Positions 35,557 to 43,697 of a DNA stretch of 48,943 nt are shown piece after piece. Position numbers and translations under genes: made by a program. Every line of letters begins with the position of its first letter. Position 1 is the stretch's first letter. The notes beneath the pieces are model-generated. The model was not told where the DNA came from and ran no database searches. It worked only from the letters and a program-made list of their open reading frames with translations. The stretch spans positions 67,638 through 116,580 of the forward strand of contig PBDU01000005.1 in assembly GCA_002718195.1 (NCBI GenBank). Reading direction: 5' to 3'. This DNA is from Methanobacteriota archaeon. GTDB lineage: Archaea; Thermoplasmatota; Poseidoniia; Poseidoniales; Poseidoniaceae.

Positions 35557-36441
35557 TCAATCTCCACGCTGAAGTTGCATCAATTCCTCAGTTGAAAGTG
35601 TTTCACCACTCAATAACTTGCTCATCAAATCCTGTACTTCAACTCTTGAAGATGTGCTTTGAGTTTCTCCAGATTGAGCACCTTTCATTGCTCTCAGCAT
35701 GTCCTGTATAGAATGCAGGCACCTTAGGGATACGATGTAAAAGTGGTGAGCCTTGTCGGCTTCTTTCTTTGATTTTCTTAATTCCCTGTGAGCCCTCTCT
35801 GCTTTTTCTCTTTGCCTATCAACTTCTTGGTTCCACTCTAGCATTAACTCGTGAGCTTTTTGCGCAGCATCAGCCGCTTCTGTAACTTCTTGGTGGGTCC
35901 TTTCCTGTTCTTCCATCGCTGCTCTTAGTTCTTCACTAGCAACTTTGGCTTCCTCACTATCTGAATCAGTACTTTGCATGTCTTTGATTTTCCTAGAAAT
36001 GATTCTTGCTTGGTCAAAGAATTTCTTCTCATTCTTACCAGTGAATTTACCCATCTCAAAATCATTTTCCAGTCTAGCAAGTTTCTTCTTTAGGCTTGAA
36101 ACTGTTTCTGGTCTATCTCTGCCTCTTCTTCGGTCATTGCTATCTCTTGCTTCAGGTTCCCCTTTTAGGGCTTGGAGTTTTTCTTTTGCAGAACGAACTG
36201 CATCAGATGCGGTTGCTCTCGCTTGTTTCTTCTCGCGAACAATTTCATTCATTTGTTCACGAATTTCCCTTTGTTCTCTTACGTGTTGGATTAGTTCTCT
36301 GACTTCACTGTTGAGTTCGTTTCTTGCACCAGTAAATTCTTTGGTTTTCACATTCAGGTTATCTCTGTTAACTCTGTAATTTGTAGCCTTTTCATCCACT
36401 AATTTCCTTTTTTCTTCCAACAAACTCATCAGTTCTACCAT
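35557..36441 (-). CDS. coiled-coil protein, COG1340-like (paralogue 1)
   Basis: 294 residues, almost entirely charged helix (Glu, Lys, Arg and Ala heptads). An N-terminal coil (1-95) is followed by a basic break (about 96-110), then KKKLARLENDFEMGKFTGKNE, a turn marking the centre of the COG1340 family of archaeal coiled-coil proteins. A second coil with AHELM/AHREL/AHHFY repeats comes next, and a short Ser/Thr tail ends in LLSGETLSTEELMQLQRGD. Two relatives lie at 40305-41150 and 46059-47072. Function is unknown; structural or nucleic-acid-linked roles are possible. AGGTGAT about ten bases upstream supports the ATG at 36441. Confidence 0.8.
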   Translation of the reverse strand: MVELMSLLEEKRKLVDEKATNYRVNRDNLNVKTKEFTGARNELNSEVRELIQHVREQREIREQMNEIVREKKQARATASDAVRSAKEKLQALKGEPEARDSNDRRRGRDRPETVSSLKKKLARLENDFEMGKFTGKNEKKFFDQARIISRKIKDMQSTDSDSEEAKVASEELRAAMEEQERTHQEVTEAADAAQKAHELMLEWNQEVDRQREKAERAHRELRKSKKEADKAHHFYIVSLRCLHSIQDMLRAMKGAQSGETQSTSSRVEVQDLMSKLLSGETLSTEELMQLQRGD

Positions 36442-36561
36442 TCCATAATCACCTACTTGCTTCGTAACTCCCGTTACTCCAGCAGCCCATCGACCTGACT
36501 CCCCCTTTTCATCTCATCGCTTGCTTGAATTGTGAAATTTATTGGGATTTCTTGTTCAGAG

Positions 36562-36572
36562 TTTTAACTTTA
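36562..36572 (+). promoter_or_regulatory. TATA box of the KaiC-like gene (leaderless type)
   Basis: TTTAACTTTAG is centred about 25 bases before the ATG at 36591. At that distance the transcript would start at or next to the start codon, and no Shine-Dalgarno sequence is present. The 149-base divergent region 36442-36590 also contains AATAAATTT, a TATA candidate for the leftward coiled-coil gene. Confidence 0.45.
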
Positions 36573-36590
36573 GTATAACATCATAAGAAA

Positions 36591-37319
36591 ATGGTTAAGG
36601 GTATTGTGATTCTACAAGCCGTTGGTGAGATATTGTTTTTAGGTGGAATTCCGGGCATGGAAAGAGTAATCCAAAATGATGTTCAAGCTCCATATGTGTC
36701 TCTAGTGACGGGTCCACCCGGAGCCATGAAATCCAGTTTTTGTTTGACTTTGCTCAAAAATCACTTAGAAAAAACCGGAGAATTTGGATTGTACTGTACT
36801 GTTGAGGAAACCGTTGATTCACTGGTAAAATCCAGTAATTCGCTAGGACTTCAGTTGCCTCAAAGTCTCCAGATTACAGACTTTACAGAATTGAGGAGAG
36901 AGAATGAAAATATGGACTACCTCAAATTCACAAGAAAGATGATTGAGCATTTTAAGCAACAGCATGGTGACAGATTCTCAGTATTTGTTCTTGACTCCTT
37001 GGGGGCGATTTATACCTTAACCACGATGGATGATGTTATGAGAAAGAAAATGTTCAATTTCTTTGATTTCCTGAGATCAATGAACCTTTACACCATAATT
37101 ATCACAGAACGAAATTTAGGTAATCACGCAGAATTACAAGGAAATGAGGGATTTTTGGCGGATGCTGTTATTAATTTAGGAATGGATAATAGGAACGGAA
37201 AATTGGTCAGAACCATGCAAATTGAGAAAATGCGTCATATCAGACACGGTATGGATAAACAGGCAATTGAGGTAGTTCCCGGTGGTGGTTTGGGAGTTAT
37301 TGGGACATTATTTGATTAA
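36591..37319 (+). CDS. KaiC-like RecA-superfamily ATPase with altered Walker A
   Basis: 242 residues, a single KaiC domain. It has the family entry FLGGIPGMERV, VTGPPG, a Walker A region GPPGAMKSS (41-49), YCTVEETVDSL, a Walker B strand FVLDSLG and a C-terminal MRHIRHGMDKQAIEV block typical of KaiC/RadA-like signalling ATPases. The usual Gly before the Walker Lys is Met46, and the following Thr is Ser. Such archaeal proteins are thought to act in signalling rather than recombination. It lacks RadA's DNA-binding domain. It is convergent with a Roadblock-domain gene (four-base overlap), another signalling type, but that does not prove a link. Confidence 0.8.
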   Translation: MVKGIVILQAVGEILFLGGIPGMERVIQNDVQAPYVSLVTGPPGAMKSSFCLTLLKNHLEKTGEFGLYCTVEETVDSLVKSSNSLGLQLPQSLQITDFTELRRENENMDYLKFTRKMIEHFKQQHGDRFSVFVLDSLGAIYTLTTMDDVMRKKMFNFFDFLRSMNLYTIIITERNLGNHAELQGNEGFLADAVINLGMDNRNGKLVRTMQIEKMRHIRHGMDKQAIEVVPGGGLGVIGTLFD

Positions 37320-37630
37320 GCATTTAGTCTTGAGAGATAAGTAGCTGCATCGGTAATTTTCATTCGCATGAACCCAGTCCTTTCAGAGTTAGCAAAAGAA
37401 AGAGCAAGCATTTTTCCCGATTGCAATTTTGTTGCTATCAAGTGTTTATTTTCTGAAATTAATGTGATTATTCCTCCTGGTTTTACTTCCTCCGAGAATT
37501 GCACTAACGGACTCAATATCTTTTCAACATCTGCACCTTTTGAATAGACGAGGAAACCATCCGTATCTATCAATGCAACGGTTTCTGCCCCATCGTCATC
37601 GATTAATGCGTGAACAATTGACTCCTTCAT
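37316..37630 (-). CDS. Roadblock/LC7-domain protein
   Basis: 104 residues from the ATG at 37630; a TTG at 37672 would give 118. The pattern of helix, LIDTDGFLVYSKG strand pair, helix (ILSPLVQFSEE) and further strands (GIITLISENKHLIATKL, KMLALSFA) is that of the Roadblock/LC7/MglB fold. These dimerise and often regulate small GTPases. It is the last gene of the leftward operon that includes the TUTase-like gene, about 45 bases after the acetyltransferase. It shares a four-base stop overlap with the convergent KaiC-like gene. No small GTPase is in the window. Confidence 0.72.
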   Translation of the reverse strand: MKESIVHALIDDDGAETVALIDTDGFLVYSKGADVEKILSPLVQFSEEVKPGGIITLISENKHLIATKLQSGKMLALSFANSERTGFMRMKITDAATYLSRLNA

Positions 37631-37675
37631 GAGCACTGCTTTTTGTGGAGAGAATTTATTCTTTCTTATCAACGC

Positions 37676-38158
37676 TCAGATTTTACCTTTCATTGAATAG
37701 CCCAAATCATTTGCGTAATATCCATCAAGTGTTTGGATTATATCCATACCTCTTTTCTTGTAAAAATTTTGCGCTCTTGTATTTTTGGCACGCACCTCTA
37801 ACTGTATATAATTGAAGCCAGCCTTTTTTGCAGAATCAACAAAGATATCCCATGCTTTGCTACCATAACCATTACCCTGGAGTTCCTTATCTATTGCAAA
37901 TGCAACAACTCTTACTATGTCATCTTTGAAGGGTGAACACCACAGTAATCCTCTCAAATTCTCTTGAGGCTTTTGTTCATCTTTCACTGCAAGGATTATG
38001 TTACCATTCCATTCTGGAATTGGCATTGTTCGTATGGTTGCAATTGCATATTTTTCGTTTGTTTGCTCTAAGAATAATTTTCTTATTGTCTCACATTCCT
38101 CATTATTCAAATTTTTAGGATTCTTACCCTTGAACCAAAGGTAATCCAAAAAAATCAC
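37676..38158 (-). CDS. GNAT-family N-acetyltransferase
   Basis: 160 residues, with the acetyl-CoA site AIDKELQGNGYGSKAW (a Q-x-x-G-x-G/A loop between strand and helix). The following IQLEVRAKNTRAQNFYKKRGM segment is the usual RimI-like end, with Asn, Tyr and a Gly turn. The substrate could be a protein N-terminus or Lys, or a small molecule; nothing in the sequence decides. Its start overlaps the stop of the TUTase-like gene by four bases, so the two are translationally coupled. That makes the polymerase or an associated protein a candidate substrate. That last point is inference. Confidence 0.85.
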   Translation of the reverse strand: MIFLDYLWFKGKNPKNLNNEECETIRKLFLEQTNEKYAIATIRTMPIPEWNGNIILAVKDEQKPQENLRGLLWCSPFKDDIVRVVAFAIDKELQGNGYGSKAWDIFVDSAKKAGFNYIQLEVRAKNTRAQNFYKKRGMDIIQTLDGYYANDLGYSMKGKI

Positions 38159-40308
38159 TCTTCCTTCTTTTTCGACCTAGTGTTTCTTTGACCCCTGTGA
38201 GCAGAGATATTTTGAAGTCTTTTTACTCCTGATTTCTTGCTGGATGACACCCTCTTTCTAGATTTGTTGGAGTTTTCTTTGTTACTAGAAAGCAAGCCTC
38301 CAGAGTTTAGTAGAACATCGAGTTCAGTCAAATCCAAAGACCCGCCAGATTCTGATTTCTTTCGAACCTCAAATGCACTTGGTTTTGGAACAAAGTTGCG
38401 ATTTCTATCATTGTGCTTCCTTCTTGACCTTTGCTTGGGTTTTGGTTTGTCAAGGATATTGAACCATGCCTCAAGTCTTCCAATTTCTCTGCGAAGTTCT
38501 CTTCTTTGGTTGAAAATATCATCCAAGATTTTGTTCAATTTTGTTATCTTACGATTATATTCTTTCAGATCACCTATTGATGGTTTGACTTCTCCTATTG
38601 ATTCATCTGCACCTAGTATGCTAGATGCCTTTTCTGATTTTTCTTTGTCTATTTGTTCAAGCTTCTTCACATTGCTTCTTTGGTTTTTTACTAAAGTGAT
38701 ATATTTCTCGTGATATTCCTGAGACCTCTTCATTTCAGCATGCATGGCCTGTAATTCGAAGAAGTATCTGAAATCAGCCATTTCCTTTTCCAAACTTGGA
38801 ACTCTAAATATGTCAACCTCTCCTGTAAGTTGTTCGTAATAGTGGGATAATTGCTCTTCGATTGAATGCAATGGGATAAGGATTCTATCATTTATCTCAT
38901 CTCTTTTGCTTCTAGTTGCTTCCAATTCTTTTGCTCCTTGTTTTAGCAACTTAATGACTTCTTTTGCATCTTTACTCATCTCTGACGTAGCATCAATTAC
39001 TCCTTTGACTGCTTTTGATAGCCTGAGTGCCCTATTCCTTTCTTCTTTTGCGCTTTCTAACCTACTTTCAATCGCTTTTAGTTCCTGCATTAATGAATCT
39101 TTTTTGCTCTCAAGCACATGTCTTTGTTCATCCCTTAAATCTTCGAACAAGTCCTTTTTCTCAAACATCGAGAACTTTTCTGGGGATTTGAGTTCACAGA
39201 TTGATGAGTAGTTTTCATTTTTGGAAATCATATCCAATACTCTAAATATCTCATTTTTGATGTCGAAGAATCCTTCTGGTCTGAGGACACTTGATAAATC
39301 TCGAGTGAGGTCAAACGGATCTTCTATTGCCAGTTGATGTGGGCCCAAGCGTGCATTACTATCACTTGATATGATCTCTAATGCATCCTTGCCTGAAGCC
39401 TGCCATCCTTTCTCATCCCTTGCCAGCGGACCACTGTTGCGAATTGAAACTATCTCGGATTCCCAATTCCACTTTATTCCATAAAATTCAAAGAATCTGC
39501 AAAATAGTTCTCCAGAACTCATCTTATTTCCTGATTCGAAAGATTTGCCTATTTCGTCATTAATTGTGATGTCGTATTCGATGCCTTCTATGGATTCGAT
39601 ATGCCTCTCTTCTGAGGATTGGAGGTTTGGAATGACGGGCTCATCTAGCATCTGCAAGAATTGGATGACCAAAATTGACCAGGTGTAAGATGAAAATGTT
39701 CCTTCAAATGCGTTATTTAAGTCTCTTGAACTAGCCCAATTTTTTACGCTTAGAATCAATTCTCTCACCCTTGGGTCAAGAGAGGAATACCTCTTGAGGA
39801 GTTCAGAATTATGTACTGCAAGAGTGTTGTTCAAAGAAATATCAACAGGTGTTCTAGATCTTGAATCGAAGAATTTCACAACAGGAACCTTTGCTCTTGA
39901 AATTACTAATACATCATCCATATTTTGTTGTTTGAGCATTCTTGAGACATAATTCAGCGTCTTCTTCGGATTTTCTGTAGTCACCTTTAGACAGAGATCC
40001 ATGTCTCCATGTTTCAAACTTAGTCCGGACACACTCGAGCCAAATTTTAGCAATTTAGCGCCCTTAACTCTACCTGCTATTGTTTTCTTAAGATGGTTGA
40101 ATAATTTCTTTCTTGATTCTATCTCTCTCTTGCTAAGTTTGGATTTATCAATTTGATTATTTATTTGTTCAGATAAGCCAGAAAAATAATCCTCGCTAAG
40201 GGCAGCGGTATCGAAAATTATTTCATTTCCAGTCAAAATATTGTGATAATATGCCCACCTTTCTGCTTGGGATTTTGAGAGACCGGTTATCTCACATACC
40301 TTGCTCAT
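38155..40308 (-). CDS. Cid1/TUTase-like terminal nucleotidyltransferase with coiled-coil C-terminus
   Basis: 717 residues. The catalytic domain matches eukaryotic noncanonical poly(A)/poly(U) polymerases: FGSSVSGLSLKHGDMDLCL (89-107) gives the GS motif and metal ligands Asp102 and Asp104. TPVDISLNNTLAVHNSELL (153-171) gives the third, Asp156. A central domain follows (SLDPRVRELILSVKNWA, GTFSSYTWSI) and then a PAP-associated domain (ELFCRFFEFYGIKW at 267-280, AIEDPFDLTRDL at 327-338). These blocks read like S. pombe Cid1. The position of Cid1's UTP-selecting His336 is Arg336, so base choice is open. Residues about 385-620 are coiled coil and 625-717 a Lys/Arg/Ser-rich tail that may bind RNA. 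Middle gene of a coupled operon. Confidence 0.88.
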   Translation of the reverse strand: MSKVCEITGLSKSQAERWAYYHNILTGNEIIFDTAALSEDYFSGLSEQINNQIDKSKLSKREIESRKKLFNHLKKTIAGRVKGAKLLKFGSSVSGLSLKHGDMDLCLKVTTENPKKTLNYVSRMLKQQNMDDVLVISRAKVPVVKFFDSRSRTPVDISLNNTLAVHNSELLKRYSSLDPRVRELILSVKNWASSRDLNNAFEGTFSSYTWSILVIQFLQMLDEPVIPNLQSSEERHIESIEGIEYDITINDEIGKSFESGNKMSSGELFCRFFEFYGIKWNWESEIVSIRNSGPLARDEKGWQASGKDALEIISSDSNARLGPHQLAIEDPFDLTRDLSSVLRPEGFFDIKNEIFRVLDMISKNENYSSICELKSPEKFSMFEKKDLFEDLRDEQRHVLESKKDSLMQELKAIESRLESAKEERNRALRLSKAVKGVIDATSEMSKDAKEVIKLLKQGAKELEATRSKRDEINDRILIPLHSIEEQLSHYYEQLTGEVDIFRVPSLEKEMADFRYFFELQAMHAEMKRSQEYHEKYITLVKNQRSNVKKLEQIDKEKSEKASSILGADESIGEVKPSIGDLKEYNRKITKLNKILDDIFNQRRELRREIGRLEAWFNILDKPKPKQRSRRKHNDRNRNFVPKPSAFEVRKKSESGGSLDLTELDVLLNSGGLLSSNKENSNKSRKRVSSSKKSGVKRLQNISAHRGQRNTRSKKKEE

Positions 40309-41150
40309 TCTTCCTCACCCCTTTTTTGGTTTGTGGATTCTTTTTCTCTCTGAATTTTAGCGGCTTTATTCATCGCTGGCGTGGATTTTTCTTTGGCAAG
40401 AATCCTCCTTTTTCCAGACATTAGGTCATATTTGGTTACGCTATCTATCTCAAAGCCTTCTTCAATTGCTTGTTTCCAAGCATCTATACCAGTCGTCGAG
40501 GAATCAAGCGCCCTTGCTAATTTCTTTGTTCTTGAGTCAGCTCTTCTCCTGCTTGTCTCTTTTTCGATGTACAAAGAATGGAAATTTTCATTCTCTGCAA
40601 CTCGTTCAAGCATAGCCTCATGTGCTTTTTGTGCTAATTCACTCATCTTCCTCGCTTCTGTGTAAGAATCTCTCATTTCTTTCAATTTGGGGACATTCTC
40701 GCTTCTTTTGGTAACCCAATCTTCATGTTCTGAAATTAATGATTTCATTTCCTTTAGTCTCTTCTCTTCAGTCTTGTGATTTCCAGAATTTGTCATTAAA
40801 TCGAACTCTATCTGCTCTAGTTGGGCGTCTAGTTTTTCCCTAGCCCATTTTGGATTTGGATTTGGTATTCCTCCTGCTTCTCGAAATTCCTCGTTAATCA
40901 GATTGGCTTTTTTGAATAGTTCTGTTGCCTTTTTTTGGAAATCATTTCTCTCTTTTTTCAAAGATGAGATTTTACTATTTATCGCATCACGTTGCTCCTT
41001 TGCTGCTGATGCAATGGACAATGCTTCGACAAGTTCTTCTTGTCTTGAATCCAGTTGCTCTGGTATTACTTCTGCTAACCGTTCTCGACGATGTAAGATA
41101 GACTTGGCTAGCAAATCCGGAGATATCGCTAACAACTCCTCGGGACTCAT
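40305..41150 (-). CDS. coiled-coil protein, COG1340-like (paralogue 2), first gene of the TUTase operon
   Basis: 281 residues, nearly all helix. The N-terminal region (SPEELLAISPDLLAKSI) is followed by a coil, a Pro-rich break (GGIPNPNPKWAREKLD), the central DAQLEQIEFDLMTNSGNHKTEEK turn shared with its two paralogues, and a second coil with a QKAHEAML repeat. The tail is basic. The last four bases overlap the start of the TUTase-like gene (ATGA). It is thus made with that enzyme and may be its partner, perhaps through the enzyme's own coiled coil. GGTGG a few bases upstream favours the ATG at 41150 over an in-frame GTG at 41162. Confidence 0.8.
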   Translation of the reverse strand: MSPEELLAISPDLLAKSILHRRERLAEVIPEQLDSRQEELVEALSIASAAKEQRDAINSKISSLKKERNDFQKKATELFKKANLINEEFREAGGIPNPNPKWAREKLDAQLEQIEFDLMTNSGNHKTEEKRLKEMKSLISEHEDWVTKRSENVPKLKEMRDSYTEARKMSELAQKAHEAMLERVAENENFHSLYIEKETSRRRADSRTKKLARALDSSTTGIDAWKQAIEEGFEIDSVTKYDLMSGKRRILAKEKSTPAMNKAAKIQREKESTNQKRGEEE

Positions 41151-41240
41151 GCATCCGCCCACCTGAAATGTGTGAATAAAGACATCGTATTGAGTCGTTC
41201 AAGCGAGAATGTGAAGAACTATCAGTAAAGAGGGTGTTAC

Positions 41241-43682
41241 ATGGGGAGGAAAAAAGTCAGTGTTCTATCCGCTATCGTTACACTGATTCTTGTTTCTCCT
41301 GTAATCGTGTTACCTGTGAGCGCAATTGATAACGGTCAGGTGTTAATCGATCAAAATTCAGTAGTCGTTAGGGACACATACTCTTTTTGGGATGATTCAA
41401 CTATAGTCGATTTCAATGTTGTTGAATTAGGATTTGGGCAAGCAAATATTTCAATTCTTTACACACATGAATCATTAAACGGTCAGAATTTAAATTCTTC
41501 AAATTCCCAACACTCTCTTCTGGATAATCAAACTCTCTCATTAGTCCATGAACTAAATGATATTCCTCTTGGATATAGCAACCTAATAATTACGCTATAT
41601 GGTGATGTAGGAACTAACTCGGAAAATTTCAACGATGAGATTACAATAACAGTGTATAGAAAAATGCCATTGGAGGTTGGTATAGGTTCTAACAACAGTT
41701 TTATGTTTGAGGGCTATGAAAGTAATTCTCATACCGGGGAATTACCTAGAGATGGTGAATCGCTATCAATAGGATTTCCAGTAATCAACACTGGTGATGT
41801 TGATTGGCAGGGTAATTTAACCATACAATTTGCACAGGGGGATCTTGTAGAATCTTTGAGAATAAACAACACATACAATGCAAGTTCTACTAATATGGTC
41901 TTAGTGGAAACATCAAATTCTTGGCTAGAAGGAAATGTAACATTAAACATAGAGTTGGAAAATTTAAGCGACAGTGATAATTCTAACAACTTTAAGCAGA
42001 TAATCGTACCAATTGAGGAAGCAAAATCTCCAATACTCCGATTGAATTTGACTTATCTGCCCGAACAAATAGATCTGACAACTACCGTTGAATGGAATCT
42101 TTCAGCATCGAACATTGCTGATGTTGCATATAATGGATATGTGAATTGTTCCTGGGCAGATGATACTAACGTATATTCAGAGCAAGTAGAAATTGGTAAT
42201 ACTACAACTGAGACATTTTCATTCACTACTAGCGCAATCCCAAGCGATATGACTTGCTATTTTAGCACAGACAACCTGTCCAAGTATTCAGAAACCAGTG
42301 TAGAAGTTTCTCTTGATTTTGAATCTGGAATGATCGAGTCGGCTTCTGAGGATGCCCCATCAATCATGGGTGGACCGTGGTATGAGGGTGATGAACTCAT
42401 ATTTTCATTATTGATCAGAAATATCGGGGAATCAGAGGGGAACGCAAGATTGTATGTTGTGATTAATGATGTGTATTACTATGGCGATTACTTACAACTC
42501 GAGCCAAATTCCGCTGGAGAAATAATGCTGACAATGGATTCATTGAATCCCGGGCAGTACTCAATTGGTTGGGGGATTTCATCATTTGACAGTAGAATAA
42601 CTAGTTTGAATAGTTCTGAATTAACTTTCTCTGTATTTGAGAGGCAATCAATTAATTTAGAAATCGTTGACTTAGATTGGAAGGTTAATGGTTTGGAAGC
42701 AACTATTACAGCAAATTTAGACTCATATCGAGAAAGAAATGTTGACTTAATTTTCTCTGATTACAATTTGGACAGTGCTGGTTTGAATGAAATTTTTAGA
42801 GTTCCTGTTACGCTTGGTTCTGCCTCTCAAACATTTACCATCAACTTGGGGGAACAAACAGGTCGAGCCATTCATCTTTCAGCTTCAGGAGTGGACTGGC
42901 AAGAGCAACAAAATTGGGGAGTGTACTTGGAGTATCAACCAAGAAGTTACGGTTATTACATGAATTTTGCAGATTTTCCTAACCCAAAAAATCCTGTAGA
43001 AGGTAGTGAGGCAATAGTCAGCATATCGGTAACATCTACTGGAGATTTAGATATTTCCGATACACTATTCATCATCTCAGAAAACGGTACAATCCTTTCA
43101 TCGCAAGATATTTCTGTCTCAGGGACAGACACCTTCGATATCCCAATAATTTGGCCGCAAGGTGAAAAAGTCACATTGAAGGCGTACTTGAGCGATGGGG
43201 TTTCGGATTATTCAAAAACATATGAAGTCGTCATTATCGAAGAATCAAACGTGGAGATACCATGGAATGGAATAATTGGAGGACTTGTTGCATCAACTCT
43301 TATTTTCTTGGTCGTAAGAGTGGCTACAAATCAGCGAGTAGGCTCAGATTTCTCCTCCTCAAAGACAGAAGAAGTTAGTAAAACTCCAAGTGAAGAAAGA
43401 GTAGAAATTTCATGTCCGGAGTGTAGTCAAAGTTTGAGAGTACCATTTGACTACAAAGGTAATGTCAAGTGTCCAGCATGTGACCATAAATTCCCAGTTG
43501 AGCCTGAAGCATCAGAGACAAAAACAGAAGAAATAGCGGAAGAAAAAACTAAAGATTCTGGGAAGAAAGAAGTGGCATGTCCTGATTGTGGGCAAAGATT
43601 GAAAATACCGAAGACCTACGAAGGTTCTGCAAAATGCCCCGCTTGTTCTTGCGTTTTTTCTTGCAAACCTGATTTAGAATAG
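41241..43682 (+). CDS. surface-exposed protein with cytoplasmic tandem zinc ribbons
   Basis: 813 residues. A signal peptide (about 6-28) is followed by about 640 extracellular residues of beta-sandwich type. These contain repeated blocks like FPVINTGDVDWQGNLTIQF and LLIRNIGESEGNARLYV that resemble CARDB/DUF11-like domains, with many Asn-x-Ser/Thr sites. A membrane helix lies at about 675-695. The cytoplasmic tail carries two zinc ribbons, CPECSQSLRVP...CPAC and CPDCGQRLKIP...CPAC, about 35 residues each. Zinc ribbons inside the cell on a surface protein suggest signalling or anchoring. AGAGGGTG precedes the ATG. The DtxR-like regulator follows after 15 bases. Confidence 0.8.
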   Translation: MGRKKVSVLSAIVTLILVSPVIVLPVSAIDNGQVLIDQNSVVVRDTYSFWDDSTIVDFNVVELGFGQANISILYTHESLNGQNLNSSNSQHSLLDNQTLSLVHELNDIPLGYSNLIITLYGDVGTNSENFNDEITITVYRKMPLEVGIGSNNSFMFEGYESNSHTGELPRDGESLSIGFPVINTGDVDWQGNLTIQFAQGDLVESLRINNTYNASSTNMVLVETSNSWLEGNVTLNIELENLSDSDNSNNFKQIIVPIEEAKSPILRLNLTYLPEQIDLTTTVEWNLSASNIADVAYNGYVNCSWADDTNVYSEQVEIGNTTTETFSFTTSAIPSDMTCYFSTDNLSKYSETSVEVSLDFESGMIESASEDAPSIMGGPWYEGDELIFSLLIRNIGESEGNARLYVVINDVYYYGDYLQLEPNSAGEIMLTMDSLNPGQYSIGWGISSFDSRITSLNSSELTFSVFERQSINLEIVDLDWKVNGLEATITANLDSYRERNVDLIFSDYNLDSAGLNEIFRVPVTLGSASQTFTINLGEQTGRAIHLSASGVDWQEQQNWGVYLEYQPRSYGYYMNFADFPNPKNPVEGSEAIVSISVTSTGDLDISDTLFIISENGTILSSQDISVSGTDTFDIPIIWPQGEKVTLKAYLSDGVSDYSKTYEVVIIEESNVEIPWNGIIGGLVASTLIFLVVRVATNQRVGSDFSSSKTEEVSKTPSEERVEISCPECSQSLRVPFDYKGNVKCPACDHKFPVEPEASETKTEEIAEEKTKDSGKKEVACPDCGQRLKIPKTYEGSAKCPACSCVFSCKPDLE

Positions 43683-43697
43683 AAAGGAGTTGAATGA

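Noticed and set aside
35945..36379. 144-codon rightward frame of Ser, Leu and Phe
   Set aside because: Complement of the coiled-coil gene on the other strand. Similar mirror frames occur opposite the other two coiled-coil genes and the TUTase-like coil.
36591..37319. RadA/RadB recombinase
   Set aside because: No N-terminal helix-hairpin-helix domain and no recombinase loops; the overall pattern and the altered P-loop fit KaiC-like signalling ATPases better.
38155..40308. CCA-adding enzyme instead of a TUTase-like protein
   Set aside because: Archaeal CCA-adding enzymes lack the PAP-associated segment with FFEFYG and IEDPF and the VDISLNNTLAVHN block seen here.
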